64,000 nt of DNA from Clytia hemisphaerica (taxonomy: Eukaryota > Cnidaria > Hydrozoa > Leptothecata > Clytiidae). This document shows positions 45,814 through 56,755 of this stretch, piece after piece. How positions within the stretch are numbered: position 1 is the first letter of the stretch; each line of letters begins with the position of its first letter. The translations under genes and the position numbers were made by a program. The stretch covers positions 303,315-367,314 of the forward strand of contig CACVBU010000886.1 in the NCBI GenBank assembly GCA_902728285.1. The letters run 5' to 3'. The notes below the pieces were generated by a model. The model was not told where the DNA came from. It made no database searches and was given only the letters and a program-made list of their open reading frames with translations.

Positions 45814-47445
45814 AGGCCGGCGCAAATGAAGCCAACATTTGATCCAACATTCGAAATTTTCAATGTTGGATCGAATGTTGGCTTCATTTGCGCGCATTGA
45901 AAATTTCCAACTTTTTAAGAAATTTTGAGAATTCTAATGTTGGATGATGTTGGGTGAAGTTTGCTCGCGATCAAACTTTTCTTGCAACATTTTTGACAAA
46001 ATGTTGCCGATAATTAATGTTGGGTCCATTTGCGCGAGTTTTGACCCAACATTTGATTAAAACCTCCGTGATGAGTGCAAAACAACGACTGAGGGATATA
46101 TTCGAACGTTCGAATGTTCGAAATCGAACGTTTATGACAGTTTTCGAACGTTCGAATTTGCGAGAATATTTTGGGTGTGTCATCAAAAATGTTTCAAATC
46201 AGTTCAAAACAAAAAGAGAGAGTTTACAAGAAAAAGCAGCGATGAGTTTGACTGGAGAGCAACCTGCTGAAATAAATGATGCTGGTGAACCTAAGAGAGA
46301 GAGTCTGGAGAAAAAGAAGAAGAAAGCTCTCAAGGAGAAAGAGCGGCTTGCCAAGATGCCAAAAAGATTTTCTGAGATTCGACGGCCTCTACTGTGTCTG
46401 TAATTGTAAATTCGTTTTTCTTCGTTCAACCCTTGCTGGGGAAAAGGCTTCATCACAAATGGCCTTAGTGCAAATGCATCGTCTCCCAAAAAAACGTGCG
46501 GGACACTTTCCCCTGAAGAGCCTAATTTTTCTCCATTAGGAAGATCGACTGTTCCATCTTGAACCCCTTTCATTAGCGAAGTCCGATTCCAAATACCCGA
46601 ATCATTTGCTCTCCCCGGGGTTCCTGCATCTGCATAAAGACATTCGTAATTGGGACCAGCAACAGCCAAAAGAATAATAGAATGGGTATGCTTATAATTA
46701 TAATACCGCTATCCTTTATTTTTTGGTTTTATAATTCGAATGTGTTTTCCGTCCACGGCGCCTAGAGCATGGGGATAGTTCCATCTTTCTTCAAAACATT
46801 TTGCAATCTTGGACCATTGGTCTTTGTTTTCAGGAGGCATCAGGAACTCGGGCTCTAATCGTTCTACGATAGCATTACAGCAGCCCTTGATGATATATGA
46901 AACGGCATTTGCACAGATTCTGAATTGAAAGCTCAGAGACTCTAAGCTTTCTCCAGTGGCCAAATATCGTAGGGTCAAAGAAAGTCGTTCATCAGCGTTG
47001 ATAGGTCTTGTTCCACCAGATCTTTCTCTGGGTGAAGTAAGATCCGAGATCTTACTGAGAACGAACTGAAAGTCACGTACGTCCATCCTAAACATATCTC
47101 TGAACCCTATATGATCCTCCAAAATGAGCTCTTGAACAATGTTACTAAAATAGCCCTTTTCCTTGCGCCGTTTCAACCATTGTCTTGTTTTCCCTCTTCT
47201 TGGTTTCTCATCATCAGAGTCAACCAGCTCACTCAAGAGCACAACTGCCGTGAAGTCTTCCACCGTTGCCGCCATTATGGCAAAGAAAATGAAAATGAAA
47301 ATGAAAGTGAAAATGTTGGACGTTCACCTCAAATGACTTTTCATGCAACATTCCAAAGTTTGTGACGTCATTCGTTCTTTCAACATTTGACGCAACATTT
47401 AACAAAAAATGTTGGTTTGAATGTTGGCTTCATTTGCGCCGGCCT
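45814..47445 (-). mobile_element. Harbinger (PIF) DNA transposon
   Basis: The inverted ends start AGGCCGGCGCAAATGAAGCC on both sides, flanked by TAA (45811-45813, 47446-47448). This is the 3-bp TWA duplication typical of Harbinger. It carries a HARBI1-like transposase on the minus strand. The expected second Harbinger gene (Myb/SANT-like) is not recognised. The left part contains TTCGAACGTTCGAA-type palindromes (46095-46160). It lies in intron 12 of the NRF1-like gene. Confidence 0.85.
46199..47275 (-). pseudogene. HARBI1-like: Harbinger transposase (HARBI1-like), one in-frame stop
   Basis: The protein starts MAATVEDFTAVVLL, which looks like a complete N-terminus. It runs through a helix-turn-helix-like region (RYLATGESLESLSFQFRI) to ALGAVDGKHIRI (first catalytic Asp, D175) and NKG. 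A TAG follows, and the same frame continues RYYNYKHTHSI, then YADAGTPGRANDSGIW (second Asp), FLGDDAF and NYRHSRGRRISENLFGIL (catalytic Glu). All three DDE residues are therefore present. The TAG replaces a residue that is usually Ser in this family. The last 70 or so residues after the Glu diverge (Phe/Ser-rich), so the C-terminus is probably replaced. It is inactive as it stands. Confidence 0.85.
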
Positions 47446-47585
47446 TAACTGATCAATGCGTAAGTAGTGTCTAAAGAATTAAGAAATCATTTAGTTGGCC
47501 TTCCAGTAAGTACGGAGTTAAACGTCTTGCAACATCCTTGTTCTAGTGAGTAAATTTCGCGACTGGCCTTCAAAGAAACAAACTT

Positions 47586-48096
47586 TCACAGTAGAAAATA
47601 AGCCCTGTAAAAATGTTTATCAATAGATTCTTCGAGTTTTAAAAGACTTTTCTCGAGAAAACTAAGTTGTTTTCGAAATTTATTTTCTATCAAGCGTAGT
47701 AAGTCTAGCATTGACTTAGCGAATGAGAGAAGAGAGAGAAGCTGACCCTCTGATATCATCGGACTGCGAGCCTTATCCCGGGATAGTTTTCTACTCCTAG
47801 ATAGGGGAATCACAGCGCGACAGCGCTTACCAGACATTGTACTCTGTGCTCGCGACACATCAGAGTCGTGCTTTATCGATGATGATACTCGCACAGTACG
47901 GGAGAACCTTGCGTTCTCGCAGGTACTGAACATATGAGTACCATCACCACACCACACTCAATGTCCAGCATATCTCCCCATACTCATAGGGTTGACCCTT
48001 TCCAAGTGAATCGCAGCACCAAGTGGGAATCGTACCCTGACCTCCAGCACGGAAGTCAAGAACAATTATCACAACACTACTGCGCCCCTTAGCGAA
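47586..48096 (-). repeat. SINE-like unit with tRNA-like head (minus strand)
   Basis: Read on the minus strand, 48090 to about 48005 has GGGGCGCAGTAGTGTTG (A-box region) and GGTACGATTCC (B-box-like, 48026-48036). The body that follows is richer in G+C than its surroundings. The minus-strand frame 47586-47957 inside the body (Arg/Ser-rich) is not convincing as a gene. Confidence 0.4.
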
Positions 48097-48483
48097 TAGG
48101 GAGAATAAAAGAATTAGTAACACACAACAAAAATAGACCTTAATACATGGGATTCACCCATAACCAGCATTGATTTCTTCAAATTAAATGAAAAAAATAC
48201 TTCTTCTTTTCTTTTGTAGAAAGTGCTTATCATACAGAAGATAAGTTCGATACCGACGATCAAAAGGGGCCAAGAAGAACTTTTTTTGCCTGAGGTAAAT
48301 ATCCAAACAGTTTGATTAATATTGGACGAAAATTCACCATAACGTCGTTCTGGGGTAACAAAGCTAACACGTTGGTAGTTACTACGGTGGTAGTAATACC
48401 CCCTTTACCCCCTTTACTCATTCAAAGTGAACAAAAATGAATTCTTTAATTGCCCTAAAAACTTAAAGATGGCAAAAAGACTA

Positions 48484-48916
48484 CTTTAGGCGTACAAACT
48501 TTCGCGAACACAAACTTTCGCGATTTTCGCGAATTTTGGCCCTTTTCGCAAAAGTTAATGTCTTTAAAAATTCTAGGAAGAGCCATTTGCGAAAGTTTAT
48601 GCTCGAGGAAAATTCTTGATAAAATAAAAAATCTCTAAAACTTCAAATTTTGAATAAAATGTAACTTTTATGGCACTTTTTAGCTTGCTAAAAGACTAGT
48701 AAGTCAAAGGGCAAATGTTTCAAGCCAATCCAAGAAGTATTTGCCCCTCTAAGCCTTTTTTTTCATGTGAAAATTCTCAATTTTACGTCTTGATTCGCGA
48801 AAGTTTATCCTCGCGAAAAATATTTTTCCGTTAAATTCGCGAAAGTAAATGTCGTGAATTTCGCGATTTTTTGTCTTCGCGAAAGTTTCTGCTCGCGAAA
48901 GTTTGTACGCCTAAAG
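48484..48916. mobile_element. MITE with CTTTAGGCGTACAAACTTTC ends, TA duplication
   Basis: The ends are inverse over about 40 bp with few mismatches and are flanked by TA on both sides (48482-48483, 48917-48918). This fits the Tc1/mariner group. The arms repeat the palindrome TTCGCGAA many times. No open frame. Confidence 0.75.
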
Positions 48917-48918
48917 TA

Positions 48919-51130
48919 CAAAACTTTAGTTACAAATGTATATGTGTTTATACACGAGGAGTGTCATATTAATTGCACCGTTTTTTATTTAATTTGTCAG
49001 TACTATTAAACTTCTGCTAAATAAATCAATGTTTTACAGTGAAGTCTATATAACTCAATCACGCACGGGTAACGCAACTTTGTGCCCTACCTACCCTCTA
49101 CGATGCATCTTTTTTGAAGCATGTCGATCACATCCAGATACTTTGAAAATGATAATTAACTTTTCCCATTTACAAAATCCATACAATAGGAACATTTATA
49201 CAATAATTTTTTATTTTATTGGTGCAAACCATGGCTACACGTTCTAAGTACATTGTTCTCCTTTTTTGTATCCCGGCACGCGCAATATTTTTTATCTTAG
49301 GCTAGTAATGTTTTGATTGTGATGATTTTTACCTTTAGTTTTTAACTGTGGAAAATTTCGAGGGCTTCTGCCTTATCATTCCTGTATTGCTAAAACAGAA
49401 CAAAAAGAACAACAAATTTCATAACAAACGATAAATTTCTCGTCTCAGTTTCATAATATTTGATTACTGGAGCACTTGAAGCTCGAGTCGATTATATAAT
49501 CGCTTGAGATGCCTTGGAGCTTTTACAAGATACTTCACTAATTGGTCATTTAAAGTGATAGAGATGACGCGTTCTTTAGAAAAAGTAATAAGATTATTTT
49601 ATTACATCTTAACGACCAACCAAATCAAATAGGAGCATGGCCTTAGAACAAGAAATCCTATTTATCCTCTTAATATTAGTCTACTGTATCAGACCGCTCC
49701 GAGCTTTAGGCTCTTTCTTCTCTTGGTCTATGAGCATTTGTATGGTTTACTAATATTAGTTACCCCGGAAATCAAAATATGGTGTACGCATAAATTTTCA
49801 TAAATTACGTAATTTATTTCATTGCAAAGGCCGTTCTTGCTTTTTAATAATGGTAGATAGGCAGTGCGCAAAAAAAGAAGTGAGAGAAGAAGAAACATGT
49901 GTGATGTTTTGCTGGTTATGTTATGCTTTTGTTTGTTTATACGTTTATTACATTCCTGCATATGTAGTTTATTTATATGTGTTAAGAAGCCAGGGTTTAC
50001 AAAAAAAATAATTTGTGGGCTTTTCTTATTATGAGACAAATACTGCAACCAAAATGCAAGAGGCTGTTTATCCCCTGGTTTGTTTATGCTATGCTCTCTG
50101 TCTGCTGTTGTGTTGTGTGATAACTTTTTAAAGACAGAATATTTTGACAAACAAAAAACATCAGTATTACTTAAAGTATGCTAAAATTAGCGTTCAGTAA
50201 GTATTTCTAATTAATGACACAATTTGGATTTGGTTATTGCTTGTTCACATAAAGATTTTACTGTACATGTTATCTTTATAATAAATTACTCAAATAAAAC
50301 AATAATCAACCCTCAAATCAAACCAGTTTCTATAGGTAAAGTGTCCAGCACGAGCTATGGATCAAATCCTTGCGTGACTGGGCGCACCACTCCTTCAATG
50401 ATTTGCAATTTAAGTGCTAGTATGCCTTTATGGTGGAAAACCTTTAAATTGCGAGAGAAGGAACACAGTCAGATTTATTCACTTCAAAGGAAAATTAGAA
50501 CTGAAATCCAAAGATCCAAACCCAATGCAAAAATTCAATTTTTTAATTTTCCCCCTAAGTTATCAAAAATTGAATATACATGCAAAATATAAATTGTCAT
50601 AGAATGCAGCAGCAGAAAGTCTCTAAAATAGTAATAGCCTTGAATGAATAAAGGAATCAGAAGGAATCAAAGTAATTTTCATGATAAAAAATTTCAATTT
50701 GACAAATTACCGCTAAATAAAGTAAAAACAAAAAGGAAATATTTTGAGGATAAAATGGGTATCTGTCTTTATTGTCCATGAGAGGAAAATTTGAAATATG
50801 CAGTCAAATTACAAAGCAGTTTTACTCAGAGTCTATAATCTGATCAATTAAAATATAAAATATAAAAAATGCAAATATCAGATTATTCTATTCTAGGGTG
50901 TTTTATGGTATATACAACAGAAAGAAAAAAATGAAATAAATTAAGATTTTTAAATTCCCAAGAAACTTAGTTTCTTAAAGGTAGATTTTGGCGATTTTGG
51001 CGGAAGTTTGTTGGAATGGTAAAAATTGACACCCTTGAAAGGTGTGAATATTATATGTACCTATTTAATGATGAATCTCTGTGTTATTTATATATAGCCA
51101 ATAACAATTTCTTTTACATTATTTATTTTA
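48919..51130. other. unannotated stretch
   Basis: No gene supported. Small frames at 49029, 49728 (minus) and 50224 lack splice signals and similarity. The right end must hold an intron or 5' region of the gene at 51139, since a clean acceptor (TTATTTATTTTAG) ends at 51132. Confidence 0.35.
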
Positions 51131-51138
51131 GATGAAAA

Positions 51139-51840
51139 ATGTCCAAAATGTTAAAATCTTGTCACATTTGTCGAAAGAATATTACATCAAAACAAGATTT
51201 CAATTATATAGATTCAGACTCAAAGAAATTCTCGCCACGTGAGGAACTTAATTCTCTGGGAATCAAAATAATCAATTCAAGTCCTTATATCTGCCTAACT
51301 TGCAAAAAATTGCTTCAAAAAAGACAACAATGTAGATTTACACTAGCAGATGCTAACAAAAAACTTGATGAACTCATTAAAGCAAATAGTAAAGTCATCC
51401 CCAATCATCATTTGCCACCAATGCCAGTTTTCCCATCACCATCTAATGTAACATTATCCTCCATAACATCGCCACGACCGATGGAAAATGCAACCAGTGG
51501 AAATGAAACAACCATCTGTTTAATGTCTCCACCATCCACTCCATTATCAAGAATGCATCTCATCTCACCCCCTCCTGAGGTTCCTAATAACAAAAAAGTG
51601 AAATTAGACAATCAAGCATCCACTGAAATCAATTTAAAAGTTTTTTGGCCTTCTGGACAGATAAAGGACCGTAAAATTGACTCTTCTTTGAACCCGATTG
51701 CTCTTGCTTTACTTAAGGAAAATCCCAAATCAATTGCCAAATCAGCTTGGAGCAACAAGAATGTCCGTGAACAACTCATCCCTCATTTTTTAAAAGAAAT
51801 TGAAAAAGAATCTACACATCGCGCAGAATTGATGTTGTAA
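51139..51840 (+). CDS. two-CxxC zinc-binding (ZAD-like) protein, uncharacterised
   Basis: 233 codons in one exon. Residues 8-55 hold two CxxC pairs (C8/C11 and C52/C55) about 40 apart, a treble-clef-like layout resembling ZAD modules. A Pro/Ser-rich linker follows (about 95-155). A C-terminal module (VFWPSGQIKDRKI, ALALLKENPKSIAKSAWSN, REQLIPHFLKEIEKE) is largely helical. An acceptor sits just before the start (51131-51132), so a 5' exon is likely. AATAAA occurs at about 51888, shortly after the stop, so this is probably the last coding exon. I do not know its role; DNA binding is only a guess from the cysteines. Similar proteins may be transposon-associated. Confidence 0.55.
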   Translation: MSKMLKSCHICRKNITSKQDFNYIDSDSKKFSPREELNSLGIKIINSSPYICLTCKKLLQKRQQCRFTLADANKKLDELIKANSKVIPNHHLPPMPVFPSPSNVTLSSITSPRPMENATSGNETTICLMSPPSTPLSRMHLISPPPEVPNNKKVKLDNQASTEINLKVFWPSGQIKDRKIDSSLNPIALALLKENPKSIAKSAWSNKNVREQLIPHFLKEIEKESTHRAELML

Positions 51841-53410
51841 GAATTGACGTTTTTCGAATCCGGGGGTTTGACGTCACTTTTTGACGTCAATAAAAGAGAC
51901 ATTTTGTAAGTTTTGGCTTTTTTCTTCGCATATCATTCCCGGTTTTCAGTAATGTGATGAGGGTTTAGGTCTAGTTTTTGATATTTTTGAATTGCCTGAT
52001 CTTTTTCCTTTCCAGCAGTACTAAACTTGTCTATGTTTTTGATTACCACAAATAGCTTCAAGGTATTTTATAAGAGACAAATTTTTTCAATATTTTAAGA
52101 AAGTTGTCAATGTTTGATAGATCAGAAAAATTTGAGGAATTTACTTTTCAATTATACAACTAAATGGTAAGAAAATTCATTTCAAGCTCTTTTCAAAGAT
52201 GTATAAATATCTATAGGTTGTAACATTTTTTTCACTATGCCATCAGGGCTCAAAGATTGCCGGTGTCAAAAATGCAAAAAAGAGATTGGCTTGAAAAAAA
52301 TTGACGCAGTGAAAAGAAAAGCATGTACATACATACAAAAACCGGGGTTTAATTATACAACTAAACCATGTGAAAGAGAGAAAAAAATGCAAAAATCTGG
52401 TGTGTAATAATCAATAGGTTGTAATTCATTTTATCTATGCTTTTTCATGCTGAAGTACGAGAAGTAGTAGAATCTTTACGTCAGAAATAAAAACGTCAAT
52501 TATACACAAATCTTAAGTACACGCCCTTCCACCGAATCCTCTAAACAACTATCGCACCCAGAAAAAAACGTAGTGTCTTACCTTGAATTTCTTTCTTGAT
52601 TGATATTTAATGATTAAACATAGTAACATACAGTTTATGTAAAGTTCAAATTTACGAAAACAGAAGTTAAATGGCTACCTAAAATACCTAATAACAAAAC
52701 TGTCTTGGCAAGGGCTTATGCTTGCAAACTAAATCTCTCGCTTCGCAATTTTCAAGATAAGCCGAGTTGGCAGATTTGTAATTCAAAGACGATAAGAAAT
52801 TCCAAGCTACACAAAAAATATCACAAAATAGGTTTTATAACCATGAAATCACATAAACAAATAGTCTTTTTGTTATGATCTTACGATCCTTCGTGCTCCG
52901 ACTTCCATGAAAAATGATTTCTTTATTCTAGAAATTGCTTCTCAAAACCGAATGTTTTTCTCATGGAATATTCCGATTGGCTGTTTAAACAATAGAACTA
53001 TTGTTATTGAACGATAGTTGAACAATAGAATTTAGTATAACTAGCCAATCATAACAATAGTTTCGTGTACGCAAAAATGTTGCACACGTGGTGACGTGCT
53101 TACACATAAATAAAGTATCAAACATAAAATTGTTTCATTTTTTTTGGTCATTTTTTTAAAGCTAACAAAGATATAATTACCCTAAATAGTTATTCTTAAA
53201 ACGATATTTTTCCAACCTGTTCAGTTATCTTTAACATTTATAAAACCGAAAATTGCTTTTTTTAGGTACAAATTTTAGGTACAATTTTTTTTTACTTATT
53301 TAATAATTTTTATCACAAAATAAAAACATTTATTTGAAAAAGATTTGTTATTGGATTTGAGAAGAGAACCTACTTGACACGTTCATTATTGCATTTCAAA
53401 GTTTCTATTC
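51841..53410. other. unannotated stretch with weak repeats
   Basis: No gene. Two segments (about 52152-52230 and 52345-52440) share AATTATACAACTAAA and ATAGGTTGTAA blocks, an imperfect tandem repeat of about 200 bp. Near 52990-53060 the inverse motifs AACAATAG and CTATTGTT recur. Confidence 0.35.
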
Positions 53411-53417
53411 ATCTATC

Positions 53418-53425
53418 TATATAAA
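53418..53425 (+). promoter_or_regulatory. candidate TATA box
   Basis: TATATAAA lies 249 bases before the start codon at 53667, followed by a pyrimidine-rich stretch. It is placed reasonably for a transcript leading into the six-exon gene, but in AT-rich DNA such a match may be chance. Confidence 0.3.
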
Positions 53426-53666
53426 CCACCCCTCCCATTTTGTTCTTTACACTTTACACACATGGCTGCCTTTGAAAGTTTTCCCGCCCGCGGGAAACCC
53501 ATTTTCGAATGATTCAGTATGTTTCGAATTTTCGAACGAATTTTCGAACGTGTTCGAAATGTTGCAAAAATCAAAAGGGCATATTTTGAGAAAAGTTTTT
53601 TTGACGGAAGAATTGTGGTATTTTGTGAATATTTTACCCTCGTTTTCGATATCTTTTAATTAAAAC

Positions 53667-55507
53667 ATGGCTGGCAATCTGATTCTTTTGGCTCCCGAAT
53701 CTCCGGAAGATCAATTTCAGTTGAAAATCGACGGAGAAGAGTTAAAAAAATTGGCGAAAATGGACGTCGCCGATGTTAACGAAAGGATAGTCACCTTCCT
53801 CGGAGATTTTGATTTAAAATTACAAGATCCAGACAGAACAACTAAAAGTTTGCGTGTTTTGGGGACTAGGGTCATTTCGGCAATGAGAAACAAAAACTCG
53901 AAGCGACAAGAAGAACTAAGAAGAAAGTGGCACTTCGTGTCTATCCAATATAATTTGGAAGCAGTTGAAAAAACAAAACTGGTACGTGTCTAAAAATAAT
54001 TTTCTTTTTCCATATATATTTCCGTAATATACAACAATTCGAAAAGATCTATTATCGGGTACCTAATAGCAGTCCCCCCCCGCTAATTAATTGCTACATG
54101 CGCTTTCTAAAGTGGAAACACTTCTAAAATAATTGTAACCTAAATAGTGACGAATATTTTGGAAAAACCCCTGTAAAACAGACCCCAGCCCAACTGGAAG
54201 AGGGTGGGAATGTACCCTGGATTCTATTGATAGATTTCTATCCCTACAGTGATTCCCGTAGGAATTTTTATCCCCACTCAGGAAAAGTTCCCGTGGGGCT
54301 ACGAGGCAGTGGTGTTTTGAAACGAGAACGCAAATGTCAGACAGGCCTTATAGGCGTTGTTTTTAAACTTTTTATGTAGACAACCTCCACATCCAAACAA
54401 ATAAGAACGAACCCGAAATCATTTGAAGAAATTGGGAAAAGACAAAAGTACCGAAGGTTAAATCAAATCAGGTATTTTTGTAACTTTGGAAATATCTCTT
54501 TTGGATTATTGTTAGCGGGGAAAGGTTTTTCGTTTTCTCTACTCGTTCGATCTGGATTTTTACTACCCTTGACAACAGCTCAGATCGCAAAAATTTATTC
54601 AATTGAAAATACTATGGTAAGACAGGGAGAATTAAAACATGGAAAAAATATTTCTCTTTTCGAAAAATTAACTTGTTTGAAGGATTATTTTATGCTTATT
54701 CTATAGGAATGGAATAAATGACGTAGTCGGGCAATTTGGATTTTCGGCAAATGAAATCAAATTGACGACTGCTGCTGACACACAATTGACTGTAACCCTC
54801 GATAAAGGTATTGACTGCGTAGTTAAACCCATGGCATTAATTTAATCTTTGAATCGGCAGCCTCCCCCAACCACAGAACTCATATACAATTCTAGAACGC
54901 TGGGTAATGAGTGTATATCTGGTTTGAGACGGGAATTATGAAATTGAATGAATCCAAACTATTCAAATATCTTTTTATTTTGAAAAATTGCAAATTCTTA
55001 TGCCCACCAGATCCACCTTCACAATCGTCACTTTGGACTGAGTCAAGTCAATCGACGGATCAATCCAGCCAGTCCACGGATCAATCCAGCCAGTCCACGG
55101 ATCAATCTAGTCAGCAATCAACATCAACAGGCGACGAATCCTTTGAGTGGAAAACCGGTAAGTTTCGTAAAACAGATGATTTGTCTATATGTTATCGTTT
55201 CTCCAAGCATCATATATTCTTTTAACGTATTCTTTCAATTTCAGGTGACGATTTATCTGAAATAGAGAGGGAGAAAGCTATTTCGTACGTGCTAGACCGA
55301 CACACTGTCTCACTCAAGGCGTACCACGAACTCACGCAATTGGCGGGAGAGTTACCAAGGACGCACAGGGTGGAAAAACGACTACGGGAAATCGGAGACA
55401 CATTTGAGATCCAGAGGACCGAGGGTAAAATCATTGGGGCTCAATGTTCCCTGAAAGATGAGCTGGAAAGAGATGCTAGAATACGTTGTGCAGAGAAAAG
55501 TGTTATG
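53667..55507 (+). CDS. six-exon gene of unknown family, 3' part missing
   Basis: Exons 53667-53981, 54380-54471, 54584-54616, 54707-54807, 55011-55157 and 55245-55507 join in consistent phase without stops, giving about 317 residues. Exon 1 starts MAGNLILLAPESPEDQF and is helical and charged (VNERIVTFLGDFDL, RQEELRRKWHF). Exon 2 has KSFEEIGKRQKYRRLNQIR, a short basic motif. Exon 4 reads VVGQFGFSANEIKLTTA. Exon 5 is low-complexity Ser/Gln/Thr from a 21-bp tandem repeat. Exon 6 is a charged helix (EREKAISYVLDRHTVSLKAY). There is no signal peptide or membrane segment. I do not recognise the family. Seventeen bases after the last donor the 3.84-kb array begins, so the 3' exons lie beyond or inside it. 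Clean phase over six exons argues for a functional gene. Confidence 0.55.
55042..55115 (+). repeat. 21-bp coding tandem repeat
   Basis: Three to four units of CGGATCAATCCAGCCAGTCCA (one register) encode repeated SSQSTDQ inside exon 5 of the six-exon gene. The 21-bp period keeps the frame, so unit-number changes would be tolerated. Confidence 0.8.
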
Positions 55508-56108
55508 GTAAGTTGTCGCTATCATCTATATACTAAAAGTCTAATTTTCTATGAGCCGTGGGGTGGCCATTATGAATTTTTTTCCAAGTCTCTTTTTGAA
55601 TCGAGCTCCGAGCGGGAAAACAGTAGAGAGTCCTTTTTTCGAGGCGGAGTACGTTTCTTTGGAGACACGGCACCGGAAAATAGCCTACGGTTCCTTGCCG
55701 ATCGGGAAACGTCGCGCGGTTCGGAAGCGTATCTCCGTTTTCGAAATTCTACTTTACTGGTAATTTTCGTAAAAGTAAATAGAAAAGCAAGAAGCTCATT
55801 GATTGATCTGGTCTCTCTGCTCTGGTCACTGGTGCCATCGTTTGTACATGGATAGGGAATGGTCTAATGGTCATGGTATCCTGTTTCTTAAATAGAGAAC
55901 ATTTTGTTATGGATTTGTACAGTTGTTCTTCAGAAATTATTATGGGGCTTATCGCAACCAACCATCTTAACAAAATAAACAAAGAACAAAGACCGACCAA
56001 TGGAAACATTTACTTTAGCCCTCTTGAAAATTGAGGGTGGCATATTTTTGCTGCATGGTAATACATCCAAGTAATTTGGTAGTCTTTGTAGGCGGCAATC
56101 ACAAATAT

Positions 56109-56755
56109 GTCCCGACCGACCGCCTCACTTTGTAGACCGACCGACCGCCTCACTTTGTAGTAGACCGACCGACCGCCTCACTTTGTTGACCGACCGACCG
56201 CCTCACTTTGTAGACCGACCGACCACCTCACTTTGTAGACCGACCGCCTCACTTTGTAGACCGACCGACCGCCTCACTTTGTAGACTGACCGACCGCTTC
56301 ACTTTGTAGACCGACCGACCGCCTCACTTTGTAGACTGACCGAGCGCTTCACTTTGTAGACCGACCGACCGCCTCACTTTGTAGACCGACCGACCGCCTC
56401 ACTTTTTAGATTGACCGACCGCCTCACTTTGTAGCCCGACCGACCACCTCACTTTGTAGACCGACCACCTCACTTTTTGTAGACCGACCGCTCAATTTTT
56501 AGACCGACTGACCGCCTCACTTTTTAGATTGACCGACCGCCTCACTTTGTAGCCCGACCGACCGCCTCACTTTGTAGACCGACCGCCTCACTTTTTGTAG
56601 ACCGACCGTCGACTCAATTTTTAGACCGACTGACCGACTCACTTTTTAGACCGACCGACTCACTTTTTTAGACCGACCGATCCGACTCACTTTTAGACCG
56701 ATCGACCGACTCACTTTTTTAGACCGACCGACCGACTCACGTTTTAGACCAACCG
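56109..56755 (+). repeat. ~25-bp minisatellite, unit 1
   Basis: About 25 imperfect units of CCGACCGACCGCC joined to TCACTTTGTAGA. Later units shorten and shift to CGACTCACTTTTTAGA. The same ordered variants recur in the other array units. Confidence 0.85.

Larger units (their letters stand above)
41638..48294 (+). pseudogene. 13-exon gene with NRF1/EWG-like N-terminal region and Cys-rich C-terminal region, lesioned
   Basis: Exons: 41638-41727, 41947-42018, 42139-42220, 42517-42606, 42747-42866, 43081-43202, 43464-43617, 43856-44024, 44134-44248, 44665-44817, 44952-about 45106, 45253-45383, 48220-48294. Phases agree at nearly every junction. The order of a basic start (RKRKGRNGPGWKK), QRRAKEIAKI, SFWYSAHDRKI, LVREIVKF and then LTWSDDIKPSWWPLDLPF parallels the DNA-binding domain of NRF1/EWG transcription factors (IWWPEDIPW-type motif). 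Later exons are unrecognised (VNLVKWLSWLIFG, INLFIDGQSRVSFF). Exon 11 is a zinc-finger-like segment (CEQHNPFC, KCPHCLSEYHSAC). Oddities: exon 4 must use a GC donor or end at TAG 42609; exon 5 has TAG at 42833; exon 7 has a frame break at the A-run 43530-43535; exon 11 has TGA at 45068 with a frame break. A Harbinger element sits in intron 12. This is either a decaying gene or a real gene with sequence errors. Confidence 0.5.

Noticed and set aside
56109-56755. CRISPR-like appearance of the ~25-bp repeats
   Set aside because: The repeats are contiguous without unique spacers, degenerate, and in a eukaryotic context; this is a minisatellite.
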